A stretch of DNA of 64,000 bases. Origin: Plectrocnemia conspersa (Eukaryota; Arthropoda; Insecta; Trichoptera; Polycentropodidae). Below are positions 24,101 through 39,100 of the stretch, piece after piece. The first letter of the stretch is position 1; the number at the start of each line of letters is the position of its first letter. The stretch lies in the NCBI GenBank assembly GCA_009617715.1, contig VTFK01000141.1, positions 496,001-560,000 of the forward strand, written 5' to 3'. The notes below the pieces were generated by a model. It did not search any database and had not been told where the DNA came from. It saw nothing but the letters and a program-made list of their open reading frames with translations. The translations under genes were made by a program, and so were the position numbers.

Positions 24101-27100
24101 TAAAATCAAACAAGTCAAAGCTTTCCAAAAATCAGAAGGTCAGTTTTGGTGTAAGAACACTAAGAAAATTATATAGTTGAGATAGTTGCCATTAAACATG
24201 TTTTATTAGAAAGCAATTCTGCTTAAGAATTTGTATGCAGATTCATAAAAAAAATCTCAATACTTTTTCGCTCTAACTCTTGCTATCCCCTTTTTTTTTA
24301 AATAAAAATACGTTTATTTCAATAATATAAATAGTTTTATAAACATACTAATTGTATATAAATAAATAATAAATACATAATAAAAGTTCTGCAATAAATT
24401 ATAGTTTTAGAATTTTCATTAGGTCAAGTCCAAACTACAAACTAATCTATCTCATCTCTCAGGTGAAAATAAGCGGAAGAAAAAGTACAGATACTCGCAT
24501 ATTATTTTATAGTTTGTCTGCACTTACATATTCCACTATGTTTTAAAAGCTTGAGAGCTACCCTTACCGATATTACTACAGTCTTGGTTAAAGTATATTC
24601 AAACCGAATATTGGTCAATAGAAGCGCGGAAAAATAATTATCACTTCTCAGAAGGCAAAAATTCACGTCAAAAGCAATAAAATCGTGTCGGCGCCGTCGC
24701 AACGTGGGAACGCTCGGTAACGGCGCCGACACGATTTTATTGCTTTTGACGTGGATTTTTGACTTCTGAGAAGTGATAATTATTTTTAGCGCTCTCCTAT
24801 TGATCAAAATACATACTACGTACATGTTAAGCTGCAAATATTGCAATGTCGCAGTTATAGTTTTTATGTTTTCAAGGAATACAAATGACTTTAAAAAAAA
24901 TTAATCTGCGACCTTCTTGAAACAGTGAGCTTTTTGTTTTAACTTATATCGTATTCATTAAGACTTAGGCATATACAATGTTATTGTTAAATTATTTTAG
25001 GTTTGAATGCTCCATTTGTTACATTGCTACATCATATTAAACAGTGCGGAGGGGGCGGGCCGCCCCGAGCGGCACTTGCTTGGGGGCGGCATATTCGTGA
25101 TGGGATCGTCTAGTGTGGTTCTTAGCCCTGAATGCACTAAAACATATATAAATCTACGAATAACAAGAACTTAATAATAACCAATTTATTATTTTAAGAA
25201 ACGCTGATCGCCCTGGGCAGCACAAATCCTAGCTACGCCACTGGGTGAAGCATTCGTCTCTTAAATATATTCCTGTAACATAAGTGTTATTGTGACTTAT
25301 CAATTTTCATTGCAAATTAAGAATTAATTATACCTGAAATGAAAAGGAAATCAACAGAATTCAATGCTTTTACATGCAATTGAGTTCCATAGCACAGTTT
25401 TAGTTGGCCCAAATTTTTCATCAGCAGAATAAAGATAATCTGTGTTGTCTTATTCAACATATGTTCAGTGAATTAAATAAGTTAACAGGACATATTTTTT
25501 TATCCTGAAAGCAGAAAATAATCGTGCTGCAACTGGAATTTTATTTTTGATTTAGAAAATAAAATGTCGTAAGAATTGAGTGAAAATGGTTATGTAAATA
25601 TTTTATATTGTTGTTTTTAGAACAAGAGTATGCAATTTGAGAAATACAGTAAAGGAAACTAGGAATCGTAAGAATAGGGGGATGGTCGAGGCAGTAATAG
25701 TGCCCAGATAAAGCATCTTTGCCCTTCCCCTACTATCAGGTTATTAGTATATAGTAACACACATATTTTTTTATATCGATAAAATCTAATTGAATACTGT
25801 TAATGCGAACATATATTTAGCCTGAAAACAACTATTTCATTCGTAAACTAATTTATGTATTCCCCGCAGGCTCAAGATGTGATATAATGACAAAACATTA
25901 TCTCTAGTCAAGGCTGCTAGACGCCCCTATATCAGAGGAAATTACCCAATATATCAAACGGCTTCCTGCGTCCATACAAAAAAGCCGAATTCCCAATGGA
26001 ATAGGATTTTCAGAATGAAAAATTGAAAACTCGTGTGATTTCTAATATCACGTAATCTCCTACTGTGGGTGCGAGAACGATCTAAATAATCAAACGAGCT
26101 TACACATATGCCGCAGCATGTAACGTCACGTTATTATTCATGGTGAAAAATTGAATGATTGAACGCTCGTTTAATTGTGACCTTTGATATCAACATCAAT
26201 CAAGCCGCGGGGGTTCGCGTTCGTAGGGTCTCTTTACTATTCAACGGGTTAACCCGTTGAATAAATACAAGCGTTCGATAGGTATGTATGTAGTCATTAA
26301 GTTGAGGCGCAGAGTATTACACGCTTTATTGAAAATTCGCCGATATGATTGATCGTACCGCCGGGACTATTTACTGACGAGTGTCAATCAAACGAATAAA
26401 TTTGGAACAATGTCCCTGAGATGGACCATTATTTGAATCTGCGGTTTATAAGGAAAAGTTTCTGGCAGACCCATCCTGAAGTTGTGGGTCGTGAAGAGAA
26501 ATATATTATTAGATATTTGGAAATAGCCTTTCTCGAATAAAAGCGAGGTATATGTTCATTATACAGTTTAATTAAAGATAGAATTTTACTTTAATTTCAA
26601 TTTAGGAATATAAGAGTTTACATTGTACTTCTCAACACACGTTTAAAGCACTAAAATAAAAATAAATACAATTTAGTCTCTGATTTTATATTTCAAAAAA
26701 TGATTTTACTTTGAGAATGTGTTGAATTTTTTTTTTTAATAAATTAAAATTACACTCTTATAATTTATTAGGCTAAATTATGATGCGTAACATATATTGT
26801 ATTTAATTAAAACTAAGCATTAGGCTCTTGATTGAACTATGAATTTTTAAGCAATAAATAAATTTATTTACTTAATTTATTAGATCATTTTTACAGCTAC
26901 TTGTGACGCGTAACTGTAAAAATAGAAAGCGAACTATATATTCTAGCAAATAAAAAAAGATTTTTATATGTGAAATTATGCAAAGATTTAAAATGTTATT
27001 ATTATAAAATTTTATTTAACAATGCGACTAAAAATAACATCATTTTTTTCTTACTTTAACTTTTTCTAAATTAACAATAATTTTAGTATTTTTTCGGCAT

Positions 27101-30100
27101 TTGTTAACAGTAGTCGTATCGCTCTTTAGTAACGGAATATTTTATGTTTCGATATTTTCAGCCCTAAATTAATAATGGCAGTGGAGATAAATAAACAACA
27201 GTTGAGCTATGTGTTTTAACTTGGTTATAATGTGACAATAGCAGTTTAATAATGATTTATAAAGTGACAAATATAGCTAAAAAAATCGTTCCGGAAATTT
27301 TGACATTGAATATAATCGTTCTTGGTTGCTAGTGAGGATATTAGGGCTGCCATCGAAGCAGATCCGAGATTAACGATATGGGAGCTAGCACAGAAGATAC
27401 ACGTGTCGCTTAAATCGGTTCATAGACATTTAAATATATTAGTAAATGTGTCAACTTGCGAAATATTTGTACCTCATAAATTGCTTGAGGAAAACCTTGC
27501 GCAGCATATCTCTATATGGCAATCATCAACGATTCTAGAACAGAAATGTTTATTTTTGAATCGCGTTGTTATTGGAGATGAGAAGTGGATTACTTACGTT
27601 AAAGGTAGTGGTTGGACGGCAATCAACCCCCAATTCTAATCTCAAGAACAGGATTACACCCCAAAAAGATAATGTGGTATATGAAAGGCATAATTCATTA
27701 TGAATTATGGGCAGACAATTACGACAGACACAGTGTGCTCAATTAATTTATTTAATACTTATAAAACAAAAGAAGGTATAAATAATTTAAATAAAACAAA
27801 GAACACCAATATAGCGTTTGTTTTCATGTGTCGACGAAAGACGATAAAAAAAATCAATAGATTTTCTTGGGAACTTCTTCCTCATCCACCGTATTCTTTA
27901 TACAGTCTAGACCAGGGATAGAAGGCCGCATTAAGTTAGTTCCAAACAAAAAAGTCCGCATTCAAGAAATTTCTATTGATGACCTCAAAATCAGTAACAG
28001 AAATTTTGGCCCTCTACAAGAAAACAAAATCTGGATTATATGGCCTGTATGGCCGCAGATTCCCTAACCCTAGTCGAGACAAATCAACGTCTCTCATTTT
28101 TTTTTTAATAATTAACATGAAAGTGCTAATATTTGTTCTGGATGTTTTAAAAACTTTGCATATGATGATAAAAAAAAAAACAAATAAATAAAATCTGGCG
28201 TCAGTCAAAAGGCCGCACCAAAGAAGCCAAAAGGCCGCAGGTTTCCCACCCCTGATCTAGACAGACATTGTATTTTATACTCATGGAACAGATTTTAAGA
28301 TTTAGTAACCCTAAGGGGTGTTACTTCCCAACCAGAAAGACGCAGGCGAAAATTGGTAATAATTCATTCGTTAAAATTACATATATTGTGAGTTACTATG
28401 ATGGGCGAGATCGTGTTCAGAAGCTGGCGGAGGAATGATGTCAGTGGAAGATCTGATTGGTGTTGCAGCGACAGTATAGCGGAGGTTGATCCCTCTCTGC
28501 TATGGTGGATTCCCTCTCAGAATGTGAGCGTCCATGACCGAATGTTGTCAGCGGACGAGTAGTGTCTGCTAGTGTCTTCGAGTGTCTGCCCTCTCCTCAT
28601 TGGAAATCAGCCTTAAGTATATAAGGCTACAAAGCTTGCTGACGAATTACAATCATACAGCCAATTATTGCACTCACTTCTTAGAATAACGAAATATATA
28701 TACGCCTTTAGAAAGTGACATATGCTTCATGGACCGAGGTCGATTTGAACAACAGGAATATTGTCGCCTTACGGTGATTTTTGTCTTTCAGTGATATATT
28801 GTTTACCGTGACCGTTTCGTAACTAAAAAATATTCATTCAATGCACAGGAAAATCCTTGCGTGTTATTTATGTGAAACCCTTATTTCTAGTCGTAATGAG
28901 GGTCTTTGTGTGGTCCCATTCTTTACACTATTGTCTAGTTTATCCTTATTAATGAATGATCATTTTTGGTTACAGTTATTAACGCGAGTTTCAAGAATGA
29001 GATTCTACAAAATTTTTAGGCGTAAAAGAGTATTTTATTAAAATGAATATATAAATTTATTATTTAAAAAAAAATATTTTCTGGATTAGGTACACAAAAA
29101 TTGATTAACATGTAGAGCATAATTGTAAGAAAGGATGGAGAAAATATAATTATTAAAAGTAGAGCACGTTTTATTTTTTTATTAATTTACGCTAGAAATT
29201 AGTTTAGTGATCTGAATATTAAAATATTATAATACAGAATATAATCGCCCGTTTTTTACTCTTTGGTTCTCAAATAATTGCAACTATTCGTAATGTATTC
29301 GTTTATATCTAAATTCACAAAAAACCGACCAACTCTTAAATCGCATATGTGTTTCTTAACAACGCATCTATAAGTCAATTGTGCCTTTTTTGTTTTTTTT
29401 TAATTTATCTTCTTATATTTAAATTATCTATAAAAGGCATGGCAATTGAAACTAATTGCAGAAATATAAAATAACGAAAAAAAATATTTTGTAATTGACA
29501 AAATTCCAGAAATGATTCATATTTAAGAGTTAATATAATGAAGCTGTTGACTTTCTACATGGCTGGTATTGATTTATTTATCTCTTTTAAATTGATACGA
29601 AAACTGTTTTATTAATTTTATGTCTGTCTAAAGTTATTTATTATGGTAATATTTTTTAAGCAGAAAGATACATGTACTATTTCATAGTGATTTAAAATTG
29701 TTAACTCTCGATGATATATTTATTTAATATTATTATAAATAGTCCCAATACTTTATATTGCTTTTTATAGTGTGTATCAAACTTTCTTTATTACTTAAAC
29801 CGAATTTTTCGATTCATCATAACATTACTATTTGTTATTAGGATAGTTGAAAATAACCAATATTTAGAAACTTTACTAGTTAGTCACAGGGTGACACTTT
29901 TGTTATATACGTTTAGAAACTTATATAACAAAAAAAATAACAAGTTAGTAAAACAGTAGTGGGATTATTTTGTAAAAATATCTAGCAATTTTTATTAAAA
30001 TATATTTAAAAAATAAAAAAAATTATATTATGTTCAAAAACTCAGCTGCAATTAAATTAAAAGTCTATCATAAATACGAAGGGCGGTTGATAATTTGTCG

Positions 30101-30140
30101 GCCTATGCAAGAAAATACAACTTTTTTCGTCAAAAAATAC

Positions 30141-30183
<43 letters not shown>

Positions 30184-33100
30184 TTTATTTCAAAACTAGT
30201 TTTATTTTTCAGCATAATCTCCTTTTAGCTCTATATATATATATATATATTTGAACGATTCTCTTGTTTCCATCGGTCGTTTTTTTTTTCAAAAACCAGT
30301 ATCTAATCCCTGCACAATATATGATTTTATTCATTTTTGTAAAAATTCAATAGTTGTTCGCTTTCAATGACTGTTGAACACAAACTAAATGACACAGCAG
30401 GCTGACAATTGACAAGTAGACATGTAAATGTTAGTGTTGATGAATAACACCATGTTGATGATACTGGTAGCGACATCTCTTGCCTAGGCCGACTAATTAT
30501 CGACTGCCCCTCGTATTTATGATAGACTTTTAACTTAATTGAAGCTGAGTTTTTGAACATAATATAAAATTATTTTTATTTTTTAAATATATTTTAATAA
30601 AAATTGCTAAATATTTTTACAAAATAATTCCACTACTGTTTTACTAACTTGTGTATTCTAGAGTATTGTCAAAATTAAAAATGTCAAGAACCTACAATAT
30701 ATATGTATAAAAAAATAAAACATATGGATGTACCGCTTTTTAGTTTACATATTAAGTAAGTATTATCTTTCTAGTCTAAATCTTAATATACAGTATTACT
30801 ATAGTTGCCATTGTTACTTTGGATTTTCATTGTATAAAAATTATTCGTAACATAAACTAACAGAAAATAAACGATGCTTTTAAACGTGACCAAATAATCT
30901 ACGATAATGTCGTACTATCACAATTAATACATTACACAAATTATTTGAGAATCACTGCCAAATTCACAAACTCTGAAGTAATTTATTTTGTGATTTAAGC
31001 CTCGTAGTGTGTCATTGATTCTTTCATATATAATTTTAGAGTATAAGGACAAGAGCAGACACATTTTAAATTCTGGCTAAAAATACTACAGTTTTGGGAT
31101 ATTAATAGACCTGTGGTGATTTAATGAAAATACTTGTATTTTTGTATTAATAATTCAACCCTTTTAATGTGAATAATGCAAGAGTATATTTATTTTTATG
31201 TTAACAATATGGAGCAGATTCTCATATTAGGAATGAATTGATATAATATTCTAGGAATGGAGGATGTAAAATCCATTGATCATTTAGACTTAGCAATTGC
31301 GTGAAACCCTTTGAGGATTAGTGACCTTTATCTATGTACATTATGCTGTTTGATAAGAAAGATAGACTTTGAAGAAATATGTTTTTACAAAAAATAAATA
31401 ATACATATGATGTATTAAGGAACAATACTAAAAATTATATATCTAAAACCATAGTTAAATCGCTTTCAAAGACAAATTATACATTTCCACAAATAAGAAA
31501 TTAAATAATAAAATAAAATCATGCAAAGATAAATTTCAATGATTTTTGAAGACATTGGAATTAGTGGTTCTTTTTTACTGACAATAATTAATTTTAAAAA
31601 TGTAGCACATTAAAGCACATTTTCTATGTAAGGTTTGTGATTTACTGACAATAATCAAAATATGTAAGTTAAAATGTTCATTATGTAAAAGTAAATTTTA
31701 GAGGAAGCATAATATATAGCATAAGAATAATATTAAAACAAGGTCAAATAAGGTGCACGTTTCATTCAAAATTTGAACTCGTTTTAAGCCACTTTTGTGA
31801 CACATATTTTTATATTATTACCTAAGGGCCATTAGCACGTCTCACCAAGATTCTCACGGGCGACCCAAAAAAACCCAATAAAAAAATCTAATAGCGCACG
31901 TCCGCGATCTGACTCTTCTTCTGCAGTTGGAAAAGCGCCAAAGAGTCACGTGAAAGATTTACGCTTCTTTTCACGCCGACCAAGGTCAATTAACACTTTT
32001 AAAGTTCACCCAGGGCGCGTTGTAAACGTCAAGTCTTGTAGGTGAGACCACTTTGAAGGTTTCGCCCCCCAAGGGCGTGCGGAAAGCTTTATCCACCCTC
32101 GCGTTCGTTCCAAAGCTCTATTCAGTATCTCCGTTTCCCTCGCACTTTCCATGCAATATAATAGACCTTGTTTTACGTTTGTTTCTGTCGAAATTCAAAC
32201 ACAAAGCACCGCAAGAATCTTCACTCTTGACTCCGCAAGTCGAATTATTGTGCGAGTTTGGAACTGTGGGCTTAAATTATCAATTATGTCACTTTGTAAT
32301 TGAAGGCTCTAAAGCAATGTTTCAAAGAGCTTAAGTAATTCAAACGTCACCTATGGCTTAAACATGAAATTTTATAATTATAATATTACTTGGAATAATT
32401 GTTTTTTTTTATATATTTTATATAGGAACGTGGACAAGAAGAAAAATATATTATTTAAGATAATAAAGTGAAACGCTGAAGCGCTGAACGCCTATATGAG
32501 TTGTAGGCGAAAAAATCTTTACAGTGATTGTGGGTCACATTAAAAGTCCTTTACGATATTTTTAAAAAAAATACAACAAATTCAGTAAAGCGTCAATTAA
32601 ATTATTATTATTTATTTAACCTATTAACTGCGAAGTAGTGTAGTATTATAAGCAATATTTTATGCTATTAAACCGTTTACACGGCATAACAATATTTTTT
32701 TATATAATATATTCCATTTTTATATATTAGTAATGCGTTATAATATTTCAGGAACGGAGGATGAACAATCCATTAAAATTTAAAATGATTTCAGTTAGTG
32801 GAAATTTTAATCGAAAATATTTTTCGGTACGTAGCTTGCTGAAAGTATACATGTCTATCAAACTCAGGCAAAAAAAGTTGGTCAGCATCGATCGAAAAGC
32901 TCAAAACTGTCCAAACTATCACTCGTTGGGAATGGATAGGCACTTTAACAGTTGCTCGTGGGTTTTCAGAGTCTCGGATATGAGAGTTTATTTTTTTGAC
33001 GTAGTCAGAAAGATGAGAATGAACCACTTACATGATTTTCTTAAAAGATTCATATTCGCATATTCAATATTAAAAAAAATGGCAATAGCAACTAAAAATA

Positions 33101-36100
33101 ATCTATCTCCTATATGATATTAAAATAAAACTAAACCAATACCTCAACAAATAAATGCATTAAAATATAACCTTTAAAGTTAATTCAATGATTTAAATCC
33201 AATGGTTGCTTTGGGTATAAATTCATAAATAGCTGTGCTTCTTTATTGCTATTAAATAATGCTCCAGATCAATAAACTTTGTTGTTAAAGATCAGTTTGA
33301 ATTATTTTTGTACCCTCTTAAACATTCTGCCCTATTTAAATCTTTGAACCTTCTCTAAATTATTCATATCATGTATATTATTTAGGCGTTTTCTTAGCCC
33401 AGCAGTATTTGACCCTTTACAAATATTTAATTTAGGGCAAAGCATATTGAACACCTGTTTGTTGTGTTGCTGTTTTTTTTTAATTTCTAGAACTCATAAT
33501 ATCGTTTTATTTTAGTCTAAAAGTATATTTAAAAAAATAAGAAACTGTAGTAAGTAACCACATGCCATAATAACTTCACCTAAGTTTACTATTTATAAAG
33601 CAAAATCCTTAGCCAAAGCGAATCAAGTTGCGTGACAAAATTGAACGAACGTTATTAACCTTCGAAACATCAAAAATGGGATCAAGGACCGGAGTGGGGT
33701 ACAAAGTAACCCCATTCAAATTTAAGTGGGGTTTTTGCGTTCATTTCATTGAAATATCTTTTTAGATCACAATAAATATCAGCTATATATTATTATTTAA
33801 CATTTTTGGGCTTAAGTGTACCTCGCTTAGAAATGGAAAGGTTAAACTAGTAAATAAAACATTTGTGTAATGTACGAATCAGATCGTAAAAACTTGTTTG
33901 AAAATGTTATGTAAGAATTAAACTTAATCAGAGAGTCATAACTCAGTCGATGATAAATAACTTTTAAATAGAACAAACTGATCTGGAGCTCTAGAGGCGG
34001 TTCTTTTATATCTGTATTTTACACAATAGTTTTAATTTAAAATTAATTATTTTATCCGTTACTATTGATGGATGAAACGTGATTTTGGAAAATATTTTTG
34101 TTATGCATTAGTATAATGCGTTACAACCGGGTAAACACAATCAACAACTACTAATTATATTGTGAAATACTAAAATCAAAGTCTGTAAATCAGTTAAATA
34201 TAATATATTAATTATTAATTATCATTAGAGCTATTAAACTCACGACCTAGCTCAATTTATTTTGATTATTCATCATACATTCAACCGTAAGATAAGGAAA
34301 ATCTAAAAAAGTCTAATTTGCGATAATCGATCGGAATTATAATTACATAATAATTACTAATTTCAATCTTTCAGACACGATTGAAATTGAAAATTACAAC
34401 GGTTCAAACCCAGATCTTTCAAGTCTTAGTCATAGACTATACCACTGGTATGAATAGTTATTGTATGTAATATGTTGAAAAGTTAAATATACACGATAAA
34501 TTGTATTTTTTGATCTCGGAGAATTGAAAGTTATAATGTTGTTGCTATGAATAATATTGTTGTATCTTTACAAAATAAAACAATATGTTACTTTGAATAA
34601 TATTTTTTTTTAAATATATTTAACTAAAAAATATAGTTATGAAGCTAAATATAATTTAACTTTTATTATAATTAAATAAATTTTTATATATTTCATTATC
34701 ATTAGCTTTATATAAAAGTATTTGGTTTTCAATAATAATATTTAATATTAAACTGATCGTTTGATCACTCATTTATATATTAAAATTAATTCATAGAAAT
34801 TTTGCAAATTAAAACAGTACTTTTGGGCGAATAAGTAGTCTGGTATTCGGCAATTATTATTAAATTTATTCTTTGAATATAATCAATTTCGAGTGTAGAA
34901 TAAAATTTCAGCACTTAATAGGCTTTGAGTCAATTACGAAATTCCAACTTATTGGATCGCCTAAAGCTACATTTTCTTGGTTTGCGTTCAACAAAAAAGG
35001 TACTACGTCCATTGAATTTAATTAAAGTTAAGCGAACGCGAGTATTTTAATCAAGGTAATTTTACGAGAGGAAATTAATTTGTTTTTTCTTTCAAAGTTG
35101 CTATGAGAATTTGTCGCATTGCAATCCCGCGTGTGTGAAAATGTTGAACTTTCAACTTTAAGCTGTAAATAAATAGAGTTGACATTTAACTTTTACACTC
35201 TTGTTATTATACACGAACAGTGTTTCACATCATTAGTGACTTTCAACACGTTCTAGCTAAATCTCTTGCTTTACATATTAAATAATTATAATCTTGTACT
35301 TGACGCGTGTATAAGTGGATTAAAAAAGTCTCTCAATTCTTACACTTGAAACATAAGGGTCCTTAAAACTCAATTAGGTCACTTTGTGTGATTCAAGTAC
35401 AGTCCTCAAAAGGTAAGTTGGTTGTGTTATTTCATTTACAAACATTAATATATATATTGGAATTTTCATTGTTCGTTTTTTTTTTACTAAAAGTATTTTT
35501 GACCTTACCGAAATGTCATGCGCATTTCAATACAGATTAAAATAATGTCTATTTTGGGTATTTGTAAAGATGAACTTTGACTGTATAATATAAATTATTG
35601 GCATTCACTTACAAGCTAAAGAAAAGGGCAAGGCGACATAAATACATTGTTGGACCGGAAAATATTTTGCACGACAGGAAATCGAAGGGCAAATCAATTG
35701 ACGCGAATATAATACGTACATACAATAGAATATATCTATATATGATATATATCCATTACTTTTTTTTATGTTTCTTAAGCTTTTAAGTGACCCATTTAAT
35801 ACATCGATATATATACATATATAGTATGTATTTATAATATTAAAGTTTATATTTTTTGATTTAGAAAATCTTTTTGACTGAATTTGGGTCAATATTCATG
35901 CATTTAAATTATACTATATATTATTACAATAATTTTTTATTTAAAATTCCTATATGGGATATTTCTTTAATTCTTACTTAAATATGTAATCAATGTTTAA
36001 TTAACAATCTATCACACGATATTTTTATTTTGTGAAAAATTGCAGCATGAAATGATTTTAAAAATTATATAGAAACATCTTATTTCGTTGGCAATGATCT

Positions 36101-39100
36101 AAAAATATAATCAAACTAAAGTCATTGATCCTTGCACTTTTTTACTGAGCAGCAAAAGTCTAAACGAAATGTATGCTAATCACAATTCAAGCAATGTTTT
36201 TGGACAGTTAACCGAAAATATCGGTCCCTTGTCGTACCACCTGCTATGTATGAAGCTGTGAATTCAGCGGACTTAAATCAGTATTTATTTTTAAAATTAT
36301 AGCAATTGTAAACCATTTAGAAATATTCGTTTTTATAAGAATTCTCGAGAAATTCTCGAGAAGCAACACTAAGAGCTACCGGTAGTATATAGACTTTTTT
36401 AATTTTTTTTATTAAAAATCCCTACATCATGACTTGATAGGTTACCCCAATGCGTCATGATGACTATTATACAAACAAAAAATATACCACTAAATATGAA
36501 AAAAAACAATAGGGATGCGCACCTAAAATAGATTAGCACCAATCCACGTATTTTTTTCAGCTCGTGCTTTACAAGCTCGTAAAGAAGCTGGATGTCTCGT
36601 TCATAAGAAACATTCTAAAGCGCTGACGTCCTGGCTGCGACGATCAAGAACAAGGGACGCAATCGTGACTCTCTAATACACTTTAAAGCTTTATTGTTAT
36701 TTCAACAATGACTCATATCAATTAATTCCCATAAATGATAATAATATTTTTGAGAGATTAAAATAATTTAATCTTATAAATAGCTTCCTTTTTTGGTTAG
36801 CCTATCGTTCATTCATCTAAAATAATTTAAGTGTTTACTATTGAAGGGATTAACTCGTGATATTAAATCATAAAAAAAAGACCAGTTCGATTTTTTTGCT
36901 AGAATGTTTTACCCGTTTAAGAAAAAATGGGTTTCTTCAGTTAAATGGAAACCTATTAATAGCTTAAGGTACGCGCCGTAAATCAGAAAGGATTAATATA
37001 TCTGCTACCTTGAGAAGAGATGGTTCGTACATTTGAGGTTATCCTTAAAACGACCGTTGCTGACCTGGCTTAGTGAACAACGGTAATTCGTTTAAAAAAA
37101 CTTGCCATTTTTCTGTAATTGCTCGTTTTATTGAAAAATGGGTGGACAATTAAATCTACTATAGAGAGGGGCAATGCTATATAACAGATAAGATCCTCAG
37201 ACGCTTGAACATCCATTGCGTAAGATATTCAAGAGCCTTCCAACTTGAGCTGCAACCATGTGGAGGTAGACACAACTTTAGAGTAGCGAAGATCGTAAAA
37301 GCCGCCGCTTCTCTCTTCACATCCACTAGTCTAACGTCCGGAATCTAGAGCAAACGCACTTTACCTTTACAGCAAACAATCTTTGTATTAACAAATAAAC
37401 ACCCTTGACTCGAAAGTCTGAACACTACTTTAATAAAAATGTTTGGGGTCCTAGGTTATATTCTAATATCCTAGTTAAATTAATATGTAGCGTGCAGTAA
37501 TGTATTTTTTACTTTAGTTCACAGCGAATGCTACTATATATATAGTTATATTTTACTCAGTTTTCAGCGAGCCGTGTCTATTGCATAGGATATTTATAAT
37601 TAAATCCGGAAATTTATTCTTCGGCAAAAGCTCAAGTCGACGCCTGGTTATAATATGGTTATTTTAACTCGACCGACGTTTCAGAGTTGTTTTCACCACC
37701 ATTTCCTTTTGGTAGTCTAAATTTCACTCCACTCGACGTTGACGTTATTAAATTTTATTTTCGCCCGTCAACAGCGCCAATTTTTCATTCAATTCCCCAC
37801 TAACACATTCTCTCACTGTTTTTTTGATTCTTTATGAGAAAATGCGTAAACGTAATAAATTACTTTAAGCTTCGGTCGTGTATCATTCGGGAGGAAATTA
37901 AAATTTCACGGTAACGGACTATACTAATAAGAAAGACTTGTATCTCTCTTCTCCCTGCGAATGTCTTCGCTCCTTACGCAAACAAATAGAATAATAATAA
38001 ATGTATTTTCGTCGCAGATTTATACGCTTTATAAGCACGTAAAGAGATTTCGTACTACAGTGAAGTGTAGTTTTTAAAGCAAAAATCAAAGAAAAGCAAA
38101 CTTTAATAGCGAGCGCTTTGATGTAGAACTTGACGTTCTAACATCAAAAGCTCTCGCCACGGTGACGTGTTTGAAATGAGACCTTTGAATACTTATCTTG
38201 TGTAAGTATTCTAATAATAGTTGGCTAAATATTTTATTTCACTATCCGATTATTATGTAGTTTTGACGGTTGCTCTTGTCGCGTCTATTAATATTATTTA
38301 TTTATGTGTAAGATATTTATATCTAGACTCACCGAAACTTTGACTGACCCAAATGCCGAGCATGTCCAGCTGCAGAAGACGATGGTAGGCGGGAGCTCCT
38401 CGACTGGTGTTCATGAAGAGATGATAAAGGAAGCTTCCACACCATGGTGCTAAAGCGCCTGACATGTGACACCATGCCAAGAACCATACACCAGGAGTGT
38501 CCCATGGTAGAAATTTTGGTAAAACCACTATTATGTAGATAATCGGTAAACCTAGAAAGAGAGAGATATTTTTGATTAATTTAATATATACTTAATTATT
38601 ATATCAACTACTAAAAATATTATATTAATTTATTGAGTGACGTCATCATTACATGTGCACGACATCAACGCGTGTTCCCTTGATATGCGATGACCTCATT
38701 TCTAACATGCACGAATATACGTCGATTTGTATAACCGTCTAGACTTTTATAGTTATCATTGTAAAGTAGCGCAAAAGTGGATAATATCGTGAAAATCCGC
38801 AAGATGTCGCGACGGAGTGCATATATAAATTTGAAAGAAAGCGGTTGAAAACATGACATAAAAATGTATAGCACAATAATAAGAGTCTGAAACTTCTGCT
38901 CAAGTATGCAAAAATTTAATGGACCATGAAAGTACGAGACCTTATAGTATTTTTTCATGTTATTACATAAAAATGTAATTTTTATATTATTTTGAGTTTT
39001 AGAGTTGATAAAATCAAGAAATAACCTTTCGTCTGAGAGCCTTAATCTATAAAAACTTGTCGAAATGCTAAAAATGGGTTATACTAAACGTAGACTATAA

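Larger units (their letters stand above)
13163..38332 (-). other. PAQR4-like intron 2 (25.2 kb)
   Basis: Starts GTGAGT at 38332 and ends CTTTTCAG at 13163 on the - strand. It holds many transposon copies listed separately. Parts with no recognisable feature are mostly 15.0-17.1, 20.5-22.5, 25.3-26.0, 26.5-27.1, 29.0-29.9, 30.7-31.8, 32.4-34.2, 34.5-36.4 and 36.7-38.3 kb, all strongly AT-rich apart from the islands noted. Confidence 0.85.

Noticed and set aside
30030..30560. Two similar small proteins on opposite strands (both starting MFKNSA)
   Set aside because: They arise because the arms of a long inverted repeat are copies of each other. The downstream parts are microsatellite or unrelated, with no family match.
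32761..33117. 118-codon open frame as a nested gene
   Set aside because: AT-driven composition, no recognisable motif, and an equally open antisense frame; no splice or promoter support.
36336..36363. Heat-shock element from repeated TTCTCGAGAA
   Set aside because: The TTC and GAA blocks are four bases apart instead of two, so this does not fit the heat-shock element pattern. It is a doubled XhoI-type palindrome of unclear meaning.
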